64,000 nucleotides of DNA. It comes from Antarctobacter aquimaris. Lineage in GTDB: Bacteria; Pseudomonadota; Alphaproteobacteria; Rhodobacterales; Rhodobacteraceae. The position numbers and the translations under genes were made by a program. Shown here in pieces: positions 1 through 6,947 of this stretch. The DNA lies in assembly GCF_900184945.1 (NCBI RefSeq), contig NZ_FXYF01000003.1, positions 62,001 to 126,000 of the forward strand, written 5' to 3'. Under the pieces are notes generated by a model that did not search any database, had not been told where the DNA came from, and saw nothing but the letters and a program-made list of their open reading frames with translations. Every line of letters begins with the position of its first letter. Position 1 is the stretch's first letter.

Positions 1-788
1 CACGGCACAAAGAACCGCCGCTGGTCGCTGGCCTCGAACTCCCGCTCGATCCGGCTCAGCCCCCGGATGGTCGGCGTCGAGACCAGGAAGACCTTGCGCC
101 GGTGGGCGAAGGTCAGCGACCGCGCCTCGGCCAGCGTGACCGGATCGCCTTCCTCGTCAGCGGACGCGGGATAGGCGTCGACCTCGTCGAGGAAGATGTA
201 GCGCGCCGGGGTGGACCGGAGCCCGACCGCCGAGTTCGCCCCGGTCATGATCAGGATGCCGCCCGCGAACTCCTTGGACAGCATCGTGTTGCCCGCATCG
301 CGGGACCGGGCCGGTTTGACTCGCTCCCGCAGCTCCGGGCTTTCGTCGATCAGCGGGTCGATCCGCTGCCGCGAGTTGCGCTTGGCCAGTTCCACCGTGG
401 GCTGGACCGCCAGCATCGGACCCGGCGCCTGGTGGATGGCGAACCCGATCCAGTTGTTACCTGCCTCGGTCGCGCCGACCTGTGCCGCCTTCATGAACAC
501 GATCCGCTGCGTGGGATCGCCCGGCGACAGCCGGTCCATGATCTCGCGCATGTAGGGCGTGCGTACCGTGCGATATCGTCCGGGCTCGGCCGAGGCGCGG
601 CCCGACAGCATCCGGTGCCGGTCCGCCCATTCCGAGACGGTCAGGTCCGGATCGGGCCGCAGCGCGCTGCCCCAGGCGCGCAGGATCTCGCCCGCGCCGT
701 CGAAATCCGTCAGGCCGCCAAGATCATCGCCACGCTCATCGGAAGTCGGGCCGGACCTCGGCGAGTTCGTCGAGGTGGACGCGTACAT
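1..788 (-). CDS. Phage terminase large subunit, GpA type (partial, 3' end off window)
   Basis: This is the ATPase/nuclease that packages DNA into the prohead. The 262 visible residues match the N-terminal part of lambda GpA-like terminases: a phage-packaging N-terminus, then MKAAQVGATEAGNN in the Walker-A-like position, a segment about QPTVELAKRNSRQRIDPLI, and FLDEVDAYP as the Walker B/DE box. The reading frame stays open to position 1, so the nuclease half is missing from the window, not from the gene. The ATG at 788-786 gives a 53-bp overlap with the small subunit gene. No closer in-frame ATG precedes the conserved region. Family assignment is firm; the exact start is inferred. Confidence 0.9.
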   Translation of the reverse strand, partial: MYASTSTNSPRSGPTSDERGDDLGGLTDFDGAGEILRAWGSALRPDPDLTVSEWADRHRMLSGRASAEPGRYRTVRTPYMREIMDRLSPGDPTQRIVFMKAAQVGATEAGNNWIGFAIHQAPGPMLAVQPTVELAKRNSRQRIDPLIDESPELRERVKPARSRDAGNTMLSKEFAGGILIMTGANSAVGLRSTPARYIFLDEVDAYPASADEEGDPVTLAEARSLTFAHRRKVFLVSTPTIRGLSRIEREFEASDQRRFFVP

Positions 789-1332
789 GTTTCTCCAGCA
801 CCTTCTGCATCGCGGCTGGCTCCACGGTGATCTGCTGGCCCGTCGCGTCGCTGCACGAGGCCGAGAGCTCGGCCGCCATCAGCGCCGCCGCGCGCGCAGG
901 CCAGTTCACCCACGCGTCCCGTTCCTCCCGCGCCAGGCGGAACACCAGCGCCAGCGCGCGGGCCCGCTCGATCAACTCCCCCTTCAGCTTCTGGAGCCGG
1001 ATGCGCCGCTCCTGCGCCTTCAGCACCTCGTTCGCGGTCTTGGCCTGCAGGAAGGTCGTCCCGCCGCCGACGGCGGGGACTGCCAGCCCCTGTTCGCGCA
1101 GCGTGTCGCCGACAGCGGCCACCGCCGCCTCGGGGACAGGCTTCAGCTTCGGGGCTGGTGCCTTCCTCGTCTTCGACGGGTCCGTCGTCTCGGCCCGTCT
1201 GGCGTCGCTGGCGGCCGCGTTGATGCTGCCGTCCGGATAGAGAACCAGGCGCTCGCCGGCCTTCGCCTTCTGGATCGCACCGCGCGACAGCCCGACATGC
1301 ACGGCGTACTGGCGCTCGCTCATGCCCTGCAT
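736..1332 (-). CDS. Phage terminase small subunit, Nu1-like
   Basis: This 198-aa protein lies directly upstream of the large terminase and overlaps it, the standard small/large arrangement. Its N-terminus (MSERQYAVHVGLSRGAIQKAK) reads as a helix-turn-helix of the Nu1 DNA-recognition type, followed by a basic Ala-rich linker and a helical C-terminal region with RRIRLQKLKGELIERARA, the likely oligomerisation helix. Such proteins bind pac/cos DNA and hand it to the large subunit. Translation could also begin at the second Met (residue 4). Function is inferred from context and the N-terminal HTH. Confidence 0.75.
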   Translation of the reverse strand: MQGMSERQYAVHVGLSRGAIQKAKAGERLVLYPDGSINAAASDARRAETTDPSKTRKAPAPKLKPVPEAAVAAVGDTLREQGLAVPAVGGGTTFLQAKTANEVLKAQERRIRLQKLKGELIERARALALVFRLAREERDAWVNWPARAAALMAAELSASCSDATGQQITVEPAAMQKVLEKHVRVHLDELAEVRPDFR

Positions 1333-1443
1333 CGGCGGCTCCGATTATCATTCAAGATCATGTGCTTATCGAGTTGATAAGCGTCGCGACCGGAGCGAAC
1401 GTCCGTTCAGAAGGACGATGCAACTCACCAAGGAGCCACCCCG

Positions 1444-1668
1444 ATGACCCGCCGCGCGACCGACAACACGAAAGCCCTCGACGCCTTCATCGCCGCGAAG
1501 ACGGAGATCGACGCGATGCTCGCCCGCCTGCAGGCGCTCAGCGACGACCATTTCGAGACCAGCCCCGACGAGATCAACTGGGGCCATGTCGGTACCCTCA
1601 ACCACTACCGCGCCAAGCTGCGCGAGATCACCGACATGGCATTCCACGAAGGCGAACACGCCGAGTGA
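1444..1668 (+). CDS. Hypothetical phage protein, 74 aa
   Basis: This is a small acidic, helical protein (74 aa). An AAGGAG-type ribosome binding site lies about 9 bases before the ATG, which is good evidence that it is expressed. It sits divergently from the terminase genes and 90 bp before the DUF3489 gene, probably in one short plus-strand transcript. I recognise no domain; the segment NHYRAKLREITDMAF looks like an amphipathic helix. Role unknown. Confidence 0.65.
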   Translation: MTRRATDNTKALDAFIAAKTEIDAMLARLQALSDDHFETSPDEINWGHVGTLNHYRAKLREITDMAFHEGEHAE

Positions 1669-1758
1669 GACGACCCGCTCCCGGTCCCGCCCGCCGACTG
1701 GCGGGCTCGACCTCGTAGAAGGGCCCGCATTCCGCGCGCCCCGATACGGGAGACGACG

Positions 1759-2331
1759 ATGACCAAGCTTTCCGACACCCAAGCCCTGATCCTGAGCGCC
1801 GCCGCCCAGCGGCCCGAGCACATCGCCCTGCCGCTGCCCGAGAGCCTGCGCGGTGGGGCCGCCGCCAAGGTGGTCGGCGCGATGCTCGCCAAGGGCTTCC
1901 TGCAGGAGGTCGACGCCGACATGCGTAAGGGCGAGCTCGTCTGGCGCGAGACCGGCGACGGCCACGGCGTCACACTGATCGCCACCGACGCAGGCCTCGC
2001 CGCCATCGGGATCGAGCCCGAGGACGCGAACCTCGCGCCTGTGGGCGCAACGGACGCGCCGACCACAGAGCCCGCGCCGGACAACCCCGCCGAACTGAAG
2101 GCGGCGCCCAAGACGCGGACGACGCGCGAGGGCACCAAGCAGGCCACGCTGATCGCCATGCTGCGCGCGCCGGACGGCGCGACCATCGAGGAGATCATGG
2201 CCGCGACGGGCTGGCAGTCGCACACGGTGCGCGGCGCGATGGCCGGGGCGCTGAAGAAGAAACTCGGTCTCGAGGTAACCTCGGAGAAGGTCGAGAACCG
2301 GGGGCGCGTGTACAAACTTCCTTCCGCCTGA
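1759..2331 (+). CDS. DUF3489 domain-containing protein
   Basis: This 190-aa protein has two wing-like DNA-binding modules. The C-terminal one (roughly residues 115-190) is the DUF3489 winged helix: TKQATLIAMLRAPDGATIEE, then an ATGWQSHTVRGAMAGALKKK recognition-helix region and a VENRGRVYKL strand. The N-terminal half (SDTQALILSAAAQRP) resembles a duplicated copy of the same fold. Such proteins are common in alphaproteobacterial phages and integrative elements and probably regulate transcription. A GGGAGACGACG stretch before the ATG is a plausible RBS. The target is unknown. Confidence 0.85.
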   Translation: MTKLSDTQALILSAAAQRPEHIALPLPESLRGGAAAKVVGAMLAKGFLQEVDADMRKGELVWRETGDGHGVTLIATDAGLAAIGIEPEDANLAPVGATDAPTTEPAPDNPAELKAAPKTRTTREGTKQATLIAMLRAPDGATIEEIMAATGWQSHTVRGAMAGALKKKLGLEVTSEKVENRGRVYKLPSA

Positions 2332-2534
2332 GGCACCGGACCCCGACATGTTGATGGCCGCCGTCCCACAGGGGCGGCGGCAGTACTTTCCGAGAGATGT
2401 CGCTCATTTAGCTGTGGCTATCTGCTCTTGTGCAGATTCTGATGTAAGGGCAACCTACGGCACTAGCTAGAACCGACGCGATGCGCCGCACTTCGTTGAT
2501 ACAGCGGCCTCTCTATGGAATTGGCCGACGCATG

Positions 2535-3206
2535 GACGTACTGCATTTTTTCAGGGAGCGCACCCGCTTCATCAGGCAGTTCTACGATACGGCCGCTGGT
2601 CCTTTTGATGGGATCATGAAGGCCATTGAGGACGGGCTGCCGCCATTTGATAACCCTCCTTACAGCGAAGATGGCGAGCCAGCGTATCTAGTCGAGTGGC
2701 TTGAGGCATCGGAAGGCCTTGAGGTACTGGGTCGTACCTGCTTGTCTATGCTTTCACCCTCACTGCTACTATTTTTCAGAACCTGGGAGAAACAAATCGG
2801 CGTGAAGTGGGAAAATGGCGAGCGGAAGAAGGCATTCCAGAAAGGCTTTGTTGAAGGCTATATAAGTTGCTATGAGCAAGTGCTTCGAATTTCACGCCGA
2901 GATTGCCCAGCAAATCTCGGTTTGGTTGAGCAGATCACGCTAGCGCGGAACAGAGATCAGCATCCAGAAGAGATAACATCAATGCGAGTCAACCACTCCA
3001 AGGCAGATAGAGAAAAGCATACTTCTCTGTTTTTCATGAGTGAACAAGACCGGTCGATGTTTAGTGATGCCGATCTCGCAAATCTCTCGTTCTTGAGCCC
3101 AGCAGTACACGTGTCGCGGGATCAGCTTTATGCAGCGATCGAGGAAACGGAGAAGCTTGCTGATTGGCTTGATAGCCACTTGATCAAAGCACGTTGGAAA
3201 CGCTGA
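2535..3206 (+). CDS. Orphan cargo protein with RNxxxH motif, possible HEPN-like
   Basis: The protein has 223 aa if it starts at the Met at 2535 (MDVLHFFRERTRFIRQFYD), preferred because the upstream 18 codons look unconserved. An upstream ATG at 2481 would give 241 aa; neither start has a good RBS. The DNA is visibly AT-richer than the phage genes on both sides, a sign of separate acquisition. The protein is mostly helical. Residues 138-143 read RNRDQH, the RX4H spacing of HEPN ribonuclease active sites, with polar Asn after the Arg as is usual there. I recognise no named family. It could be a defence, abortive-infection or superinfection-exclusion gene; that is inference from position, base composition and this one motif. 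Confidence 0.6.
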   Translation, partial: DVLHFFRERTRFIRQFYDTAAGPFDGIMKAIEDGLPPFDNPPYSEDGEPAYLVEWLEASEGLEVLGRTCLSMLSPSLLLFFRTWEKQIGVKWENGERKKAFQKGFVEGYISCYEQVLRISRRDCPANLGLVEQITLARNRDQHPEEITSMRVNHSKADREKHTSLFFMSEQDRSMFSDADLANLSFLSPAVHVSRDQLYAAIEETEKLADWLDSHLIKARWKR

Positions 3207-3284
3207 CAAACCTTGATCGGCGTTATATTGCTTGAGTAGATGCGCTTCAACCATCACTAAAATGCTGCCTCGCTCAGTGCTGTC

Positions 3285-3509
3285 CTACCGTGTTTCGCTA
3301 ACTCTGATCGCCTCAAACACCCGCCGCAGGGCAAAGGAACGGGCGATACTCACCACCGTGAACACTGCGCCCATCATCAGGTTCTGCGCCAGCGTCGTGT
3401 CCAGCCCGAAGACCGGGAAGATCAAGATCTGCGTGACGACCGCGACGCCGTAGCCGACGATCACGTTGGCTACGGACTCGGCCAGCGACATGAGGCGCGA
3501 CTGCTTCAT
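3285..3509 (-). CDS. Two-TM small membrane protein, DUF7220-like
   Basis: This 74-aa protein begins MKQSRLMSLAESVANVIVGY and contains two hydrophobic segments (about residues 12-32 and 40-58), followed by a basic tail. The pattern matches the small DUF7220-type proteins of Rhodobacterales phages; the family name is from memory and moderately sure. Its ATG overlaps the stop of the ParB-methyltransferase gene by 4 bp (ATGA), so it is the last cistron of that transcript. The role is unknown. Two-TM size and late position would suit a holin-like or membrane-anchor function, which is speculative. Confidence 0.65.
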   Translation of the reverse strand: MKQSRLMSLAESVANVIVGYGVAVVTQILIFPVFGLDTTLAQNLMMGAVFTVVSIARSFALRRVFEAIRVSETR

Positions 3510-4882
3510 GCGGCGGACTTGCGCTTTTGCGCGGGTTCGGGAGCGGTGTCAGTGTCCGGCGTATCTGCCTTGGGTTCGACGCTGTCGCCCAGCCGCTCGG
3601 TCCTCACCTGAGCGAAGGTCCGCCCGTCGCCGTCGAGGATCGCGTCGCGGCCGGTCTCGGCCTGCCAGCGCTCCACGGCGACATCGACATAGGCGGGGCT
3701 GATCTCCATCGCGAAGACGCGCCGGTCATTGGCTTCGCCCGCCATGATCTGCGAGCCGGAGCCCGAGAACGGCTCGTAGCAAAGCCCGCCGCGCGCCACA
3801 TGCTGGCGCATCGGGATGCCGAAGGCGTCCAGCGGCTTCGGCGTCGGGTGGTCCGGGCGCTCGTCCTTGGCAAAGCCGGGCAGCGCCCATGTCGATGGCA
3901 GGGTTTCCTCGGCCACCTTCGGCGGACGGTTGGGGCGGCGCCAGCCCATGAAGCAGGGCTCGTGCTTCCAGAGGTAGTGTGACCGGGTGAGAACGCCCCG
4001 GTCCTTCACCCAGATGATCTGCTGATGGACGAAGGCTCCGGCCTTCTCCCAGCAGGCTTCCAGCATCGCCTGGCGGCGCGAGGCGTGCCAGCAATACCAG
4101 GCGGCGTCCTCGGTGATCGCCTCGGCGACGGCCGCAGCGATGAAGCCGTCGTAGAGTTCGGCCCCCTGCGAACTGTCGTCCCAGGTCGTGCCGTAGGACG
4201 CCGACCAGTCCTTGTTGCGCGTCGGATGGTTCGAGCCGTCGTAGTCCACCAGATAGGGCGGGTCGGTCGCGAACAGGACCGCGCGCTCGCCGTTCATCAG
4301 GCGGCGCACATCGGCAGCGCTGGTGCTGTCACCGCAGAGCAGCCGGTGGTCGCCGAGGATCCACAGATCGCCGGTGCGCGAGGCCGGATTGCGCGGCGGC
4401 TCGGGGATGGTCACCGGCGGCACGGAGCCCCCGGCGCCACCTTCTTCACCGTCCCCCTCCGGCACGAAAGCCAGCAGCTTGTCCAACTCGGCGTCGGAGA
4501 AGCCAACCAGCGACAGATCGAATTCCTCGGCCAGCAAGTCGTTCAGTTCCGCCGACAGCAGCGCCTCGTCCCAGGTGCCGAGTTCGGTCAGCTTGTTGTC
4601 CGCGATCCGGTAGGCCCGCCGCTGCGCCTCGGTCAGATGCCCGAGCACGATGACCGGCGCCTCGGTCAGCCCGAGCTGCGTCGCGGCCAGCACGCGCCCG
4701 TGCCCGGAGATCAGCTCGCCGTCCTCGCCGACGAGGCAGGGCACGGTCCAGCCGAACTCGGCCATGCTGGCGGCGATCTTCGCGACCTGGTCCGCGCCAT
4801 GCGCCTTCGCGTTCTTCGCGTAGGGCTGGAGCTTGGCCAGCGGCCACATCTCGATCCGCTCGGGGGCGAAGCTCAGCGTCAT
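3506..4882 (-). CDS. ParB-domain DNA (adenine/N4-cytosine) methyltransferase fusion
   Basis: This 458-aa protein joins a ParB/Srx-type nuclease-fold domain (about residues 8-110, with ISGHGR at 59-63 region and the following RAYRIADNKL helix) to a beta-class DNA methyltransferase. The methyltransferase shows the catalytic DPPY at 207-210 and, after it, the AdoMet motif FSGSGS, which is the beta-class order. No restriction enzyme gene is adjacent, so it looks like an orphan phage methylase, typically used for self-protection against host restriction or for regulation. Start at 4882 (MTLSFAPERIEMW) is chosen over 4954 because homologous sequence begins there. The extra upstream codons read like leader DNA. 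Confidence 0.88.
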   Translation of the reverse strand: MTLSFAPERIEMWPLAKLQPYAKNAKAHGADQVAKIAASMAEFGWTVPCLVGEDGELISGHGRVLAATQLGLTEAPVIVLGHLTEAQRRAYRIADNKLTELGTWDEALLSAELNDLLAEEFDLSLVGFSDAELDKLLAFVPEGDGEEGGAGGSVPPVTIPEPPRNPASRTGDLWILGDHRLLCGDSTSAADVRRLMNGERAVLFATDPPYLVDYDGSNHPTRNKDWSASYGTTWDDSSQGAELYDGFIAAAVAEAITEDAAWYCWHASRRQAMLEACWEKAGAFVHQQIIWVKDRGVLTRSHYLWKHEPCFMGWRRPNRPPKVAEETLPSTWALPGFAKDERPDHPTPKPLDAFGIPMRQHVARGGLCYEPFSGSGSQIMAGEANDRRVFAMEISPAYVDVAVERWQAETGRDAILDGDGRTFAQVRTERLGDSVEPKADTPDTDTAPEPAQKRKSAA

Positions 4883-5326
4883 GGTCGGGTGGTTTCCGAT
4901 GTGATGGTGGATGCTGGCCGGATTCCGGACACTGGATGCCGCGCTGGACTCCATGCTGGGTCCAGCGGCGTCCGGGATGTCTAGCCCAAGGGCGAGCGTT
5001 CATTTGAGTTTGCGCGGGGTCAGGTGGATCCGGTTTCCGGATGGCTTCCCAAAAATCCGGCCCTGTCGCTGGCGATGCGCCGCGCTTCGCCCGCCAGCAT
5101 ACGAATGTCGCGCAGAAGGAACCGCGAAGTCGTCTGAGGGGGGGTGGCGGGGGCGGACAGCGGCCCGGAAGGAGAGGATCAGCGCCTTTCCTTTTCCAAA
5201 GGCCCTCGCCAACAAAAGGATGGTTTCGTTCGGGGAAGCGCCGCGCGCGCCTCTCCCGAGTATATCCACTTTCTAGCCCGGGAGAGGCGTTTTTGTCTGC
5301 GCGAAAACCCTCTACACGAGACTTTC
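4883..5326. other. 444-bp gap without a supported gene in the prophage
   Basis: No ORF here has codon use or a motif that I can support, although several short frames are open on both strands. The only clear element is a plus-strand intrinsic terminator near the right end (listed separately). The minus-strand part next to 4882 probably carries the leader of the methyltransferase gene. Confidence 0.5.
5248..5294 (+). terminator. Strong intrinsic terminator facing plus strand
   Basis: An 11-bp perfect stem, CGCCTCTCCCG at 5248-5258 and CGGGAGAGGCG at 5279-5289, with a 20-nt AT-richer loop, is followed directly by TTTTT at 5290-5294. Geometry is that of a rho-independent terminator reading plus. 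The left side has no A-run, so it would not work well for the minus-strand genes that surround it. A plus-strand transcript ending here is implied but no gene for it is evident. Confidence 0.7.
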
Positions 5327-5755
5327 CTACAGGCTGCGCGCCAGCTTGATGATCTCGAGGATCGGCAGTTTTCGGTTGAAGGGCTGCCTGTTGAGGTTGA
5401 GCGCGATCAGCGACAGCCCGTAGCGCCAGTGCTGGTGCGCAGCGGCGTGGCAGAGACCGACGTGCCAGCAGATGTTCTTCCAGCGCTCGTCATGCGCCTT
5501 CATCCAGACGATCTTGCCGTCGATGGGCTCGAGGCAGTTCGTCCAGGTCAGCGTCTCCTCCATCCGCGCGATGTCCCGCGGCGAAGGCGAGACGCGCATG
5601 GGCTTCGGCTCCTGGCCAACCTTGTCCGCGAACCCGTGGACGATCTCGGGCCATGTGCTGAAGTATCCGTTGCGTCGGGGTTCGGGCAGGCGGCGCAGGA
5701 TCATCCCCGCCTCGGAGAGCCGTGCCTCCACGTCGGCTGGTGTCCAATGGGTCAT
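5327..5755 (-). CDS. DUF6362 family phage protein
   Basis: This 142-aa protein carries the pattern I associate with DUF6362: MTHWTPADVEARLSEAGMIL, then FSTWPEIVHGFADKVGQEP, an SRDIARMEETL-like helix, and a C-terminal HTH-like stretch (ERWKNICWHVGLCHAAAHQH). The last part resembles a sigma-region-4 or terminase-small HTH, so DNA binding is likely. Its ATG overlaps the stop of the 65-aa gene upstream (ATGA). The exact biochemical role is not known to me. Confidence 0.75.
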   Translation of the reverse strand: MTHWTPADVEARLSEAGMILRRLPEPRRNGYFSTWPEIVHGFADKVGQEPKPMRVSPSPRDIARMEETLTWTNCLEPIDGKIVWMKAHDERWKNICWHVGLCHAAAHQHWRYGLSLIALNLNRQPFNRKLPILEIIKLARSL

Positions 5756-5949
5756 TTCCTCACCTCTCGTTGTGTTGGGCGCGCGCCGTAGAGACGTTCG
5801 CCGAGTTGCCGCACCAGCTCCCGCTCAGGCCAAGTAAGTCTCTGGTCGTCAAGGGAAACTGCGAACACGCGTTGCTCCTTCCAGCCGTCGCGCTTGACCT
5901 GTTCGGAGTTGCGGCGCTCGCCGCCATAGCCACGGGGAAACCGCCTCAT
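5752..5949 (-). CDS. 65-aa basic phage microprotein
   Basis: This short gene sits exactly between the RuvC-like gene and the DUF6362 gene. Its ATG overlaps the RuvC stop (ATGA at 5946-5949), and its TGA overlaps the next ATG (ATGA at 5752-5755). This double translational coupling is the main reason to believe it is real. The protein starts MRRFPRGYGGERRNSEQ, is strongly basic at the N-terminus and has an amphipathic helix (LTWPERELVRQLGERLYG). An AGGTGAGG purine stretch near its end serves as RBS for the next gene. I recognise no family; nucleic-acid binding is a guess from its charge. Confidence 0.7.
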   Translation of the reverse strand: MRRFPRGYGGERRNSEQVKRDGWKEQRVFAVSLDDQRLTWPERELVRQLGERLYGARPTQREVRK

Positions 5950-6482
5950 TGCAGGCCCCCCTTGGTCTCCAGCGCCCAGAGTAGGATCGCGATGGCGTCG
6001 GCCTCGTTGTCGTCGGCGGGGCTGAAGCCGCGCGCCCGGGCCGCGGCGATCATCGCCTCCTTGGGAGCGTTGCCCTTGCCCGTGGCGTGCCGCTTGATCG
6101 TGCCGACCGGGACGCCCTCGTAGGGAATGCCGCGCAGTTCGGCCCATGCGGTCAGCGTGGCCATCAGGCCGCCATAGACATGGGCCGCGTCGGTGGCCGC
6201 GTGGCGGCGGACCTCCTCGAACCAGATGGCGGCGACGGGTCCGGACAGACGGTCGATCTCGGTCAGCCAGTTGGTGAAGCGGAGATACCGCATGCCACCG
6301 CCGTCAAACCGGCCAGGGCGGAAGGACACTGTGCCGGAGGTGATCAGCCCGTCGATGCCGTGCAGCGCCCAGCCCGTGGCGGTGCCGAGATCCAGCGCCA
6401 GCATTGCGCGGTTGGCCCGGACGGCATGCGGCAGATCGGGGATTGCCTCGCGGCGGTGTGTGGCGAGAGTCAGGTCAGCCAT
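5946..6482 (-). CDS. RuvC-like Holliday junction / crossover resolvase
   Basis: This 178-aa protein has the RNase H fold of RuvC-type phage resolvases. MLALDLGTATGWAL supplies the first catalytic Asp, a WFEEVRRH strand the central Glu, and ADDNEADAIAILLWA the C-terminal Asp pair. The lysine-rich segment TIKRHATGKGNAPK before the last motif is typical of DNA contact. Phage RuvC-like enzymes trim branched replication or recombination intermediates before packaging. That fits the Sak4-like recombinase and the nuclease in the same operon. It is the first gene after the putative origin region. Confidence 0.85.
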   Translation of the reverse strand: MADLTLATHRREAIPDLPHAVRANRAMLALDLGTATGWALHGIDGLITSGTVSFRPGRFDGGGMRYLRFTNWLTEIDRLSGPVAAIWFEEVRRHAATDAAHVYGGLMATLTAWAELRGIPYEGVPVGTIKRHATGKGNAPKEAMIAAARARGFSPADDNEADAIAILLWALETKGGLQ

Positions 6483-6947
6483 GGGTGGTCTCCTCTTCTG
6501 GTTGGCTGCTCGGGTGGAAGACGACGGCGGTCTGGTGCTTGGCGGTACGGGGCCGCCGTCGTCGGATCGGAAGGTTGGCGCGTGGGCAGGCCTCGCGTGC
6601 GAAACCCCTGGGGGTGGGCGTGGGAGAACCCGCCTGCGGCGTTCTCCCCACCCCCGTAGGGGGTGGTTTCACCCCCGAAACTGGAAAACCGCAGCAACAC
6701 ACTGACAAGAAATGGGAAATCCAGTTTTGGGAGTGCTTTTGTACCTGGCCCTGCCGAAACTGGGTGCAGCGTAGCCGTTGCGGTCCGAGCGCAATCCTGA
6801 AGGGGCAGTTTCGGAAGCGGGCCGAAACTGGCCACATCGGACGTTTGCGGGGGTCCGCGAAACGATGGCGAGGCAGTTTCGGAAAAGCCCGCATCTGGTT
6901 CAAACTGGCCCCTGCGCAATTCTGCGGGGAGCGATCTACGGGGGCGA
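6483..6947. other. 465-bp noncoding region: candidate phage replication origin / control region
   Basis: No gene is supported here although some frames stay open. The left part holds two strong hairpins: CCACCCCC at 6648-6655 with GGGGGTGG at 6659-6666, and an imperfect GTGGGAGAAC / GTTCTCCCCAC pair just before it. The right part holds a cluster of CCGAAACTGG repeats in both orientations (listed separately). The gap follows the stop of the primase-helicase gene and precedes the RuvC-like gene in the minus operon. Structured, repeat-rich DNA beside a replication initiator gene is the usual look of a phage or plasmid origin. Confidence 0.5.
6675..6908. repeat. Iteron-like CCGAAACTGG / CCAGTTTCGG repeat cluster
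   Basis: Copies of the core CCGAAACTG are at 6675 (plus), 6754 (plus) and 6822 (plus); its complement CAGTTTCGG is at 6806 and 6874. One-mismatch or degenerate copies are at 6721 (CCAGTTTTGG) and 6899 (TTCAAACTGG). Orientation alternates along the array: plus, minus, plus, minus, plus, minus, plus. The pair at 6806-6830 forms a perfect 9-bp inverted repeat with a 7-nt spacer. Five exact 9-mers in about 210 bp is far beyond chance. Confidence 0.8.

Noticed and set aside
102-1377. Open plus-strand frames over the terminase region
   Set aside because: They are GC-rich shadows of the terminase genes; the minus-strand frames carry the phage motifs.
5000-5269. Minus-strand 89-aa frame in the gap before the methyltransferase gene
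   Set aside because: It has no RBS, no recognisable motif and runs across the terminator stem; composition looks noncoding.
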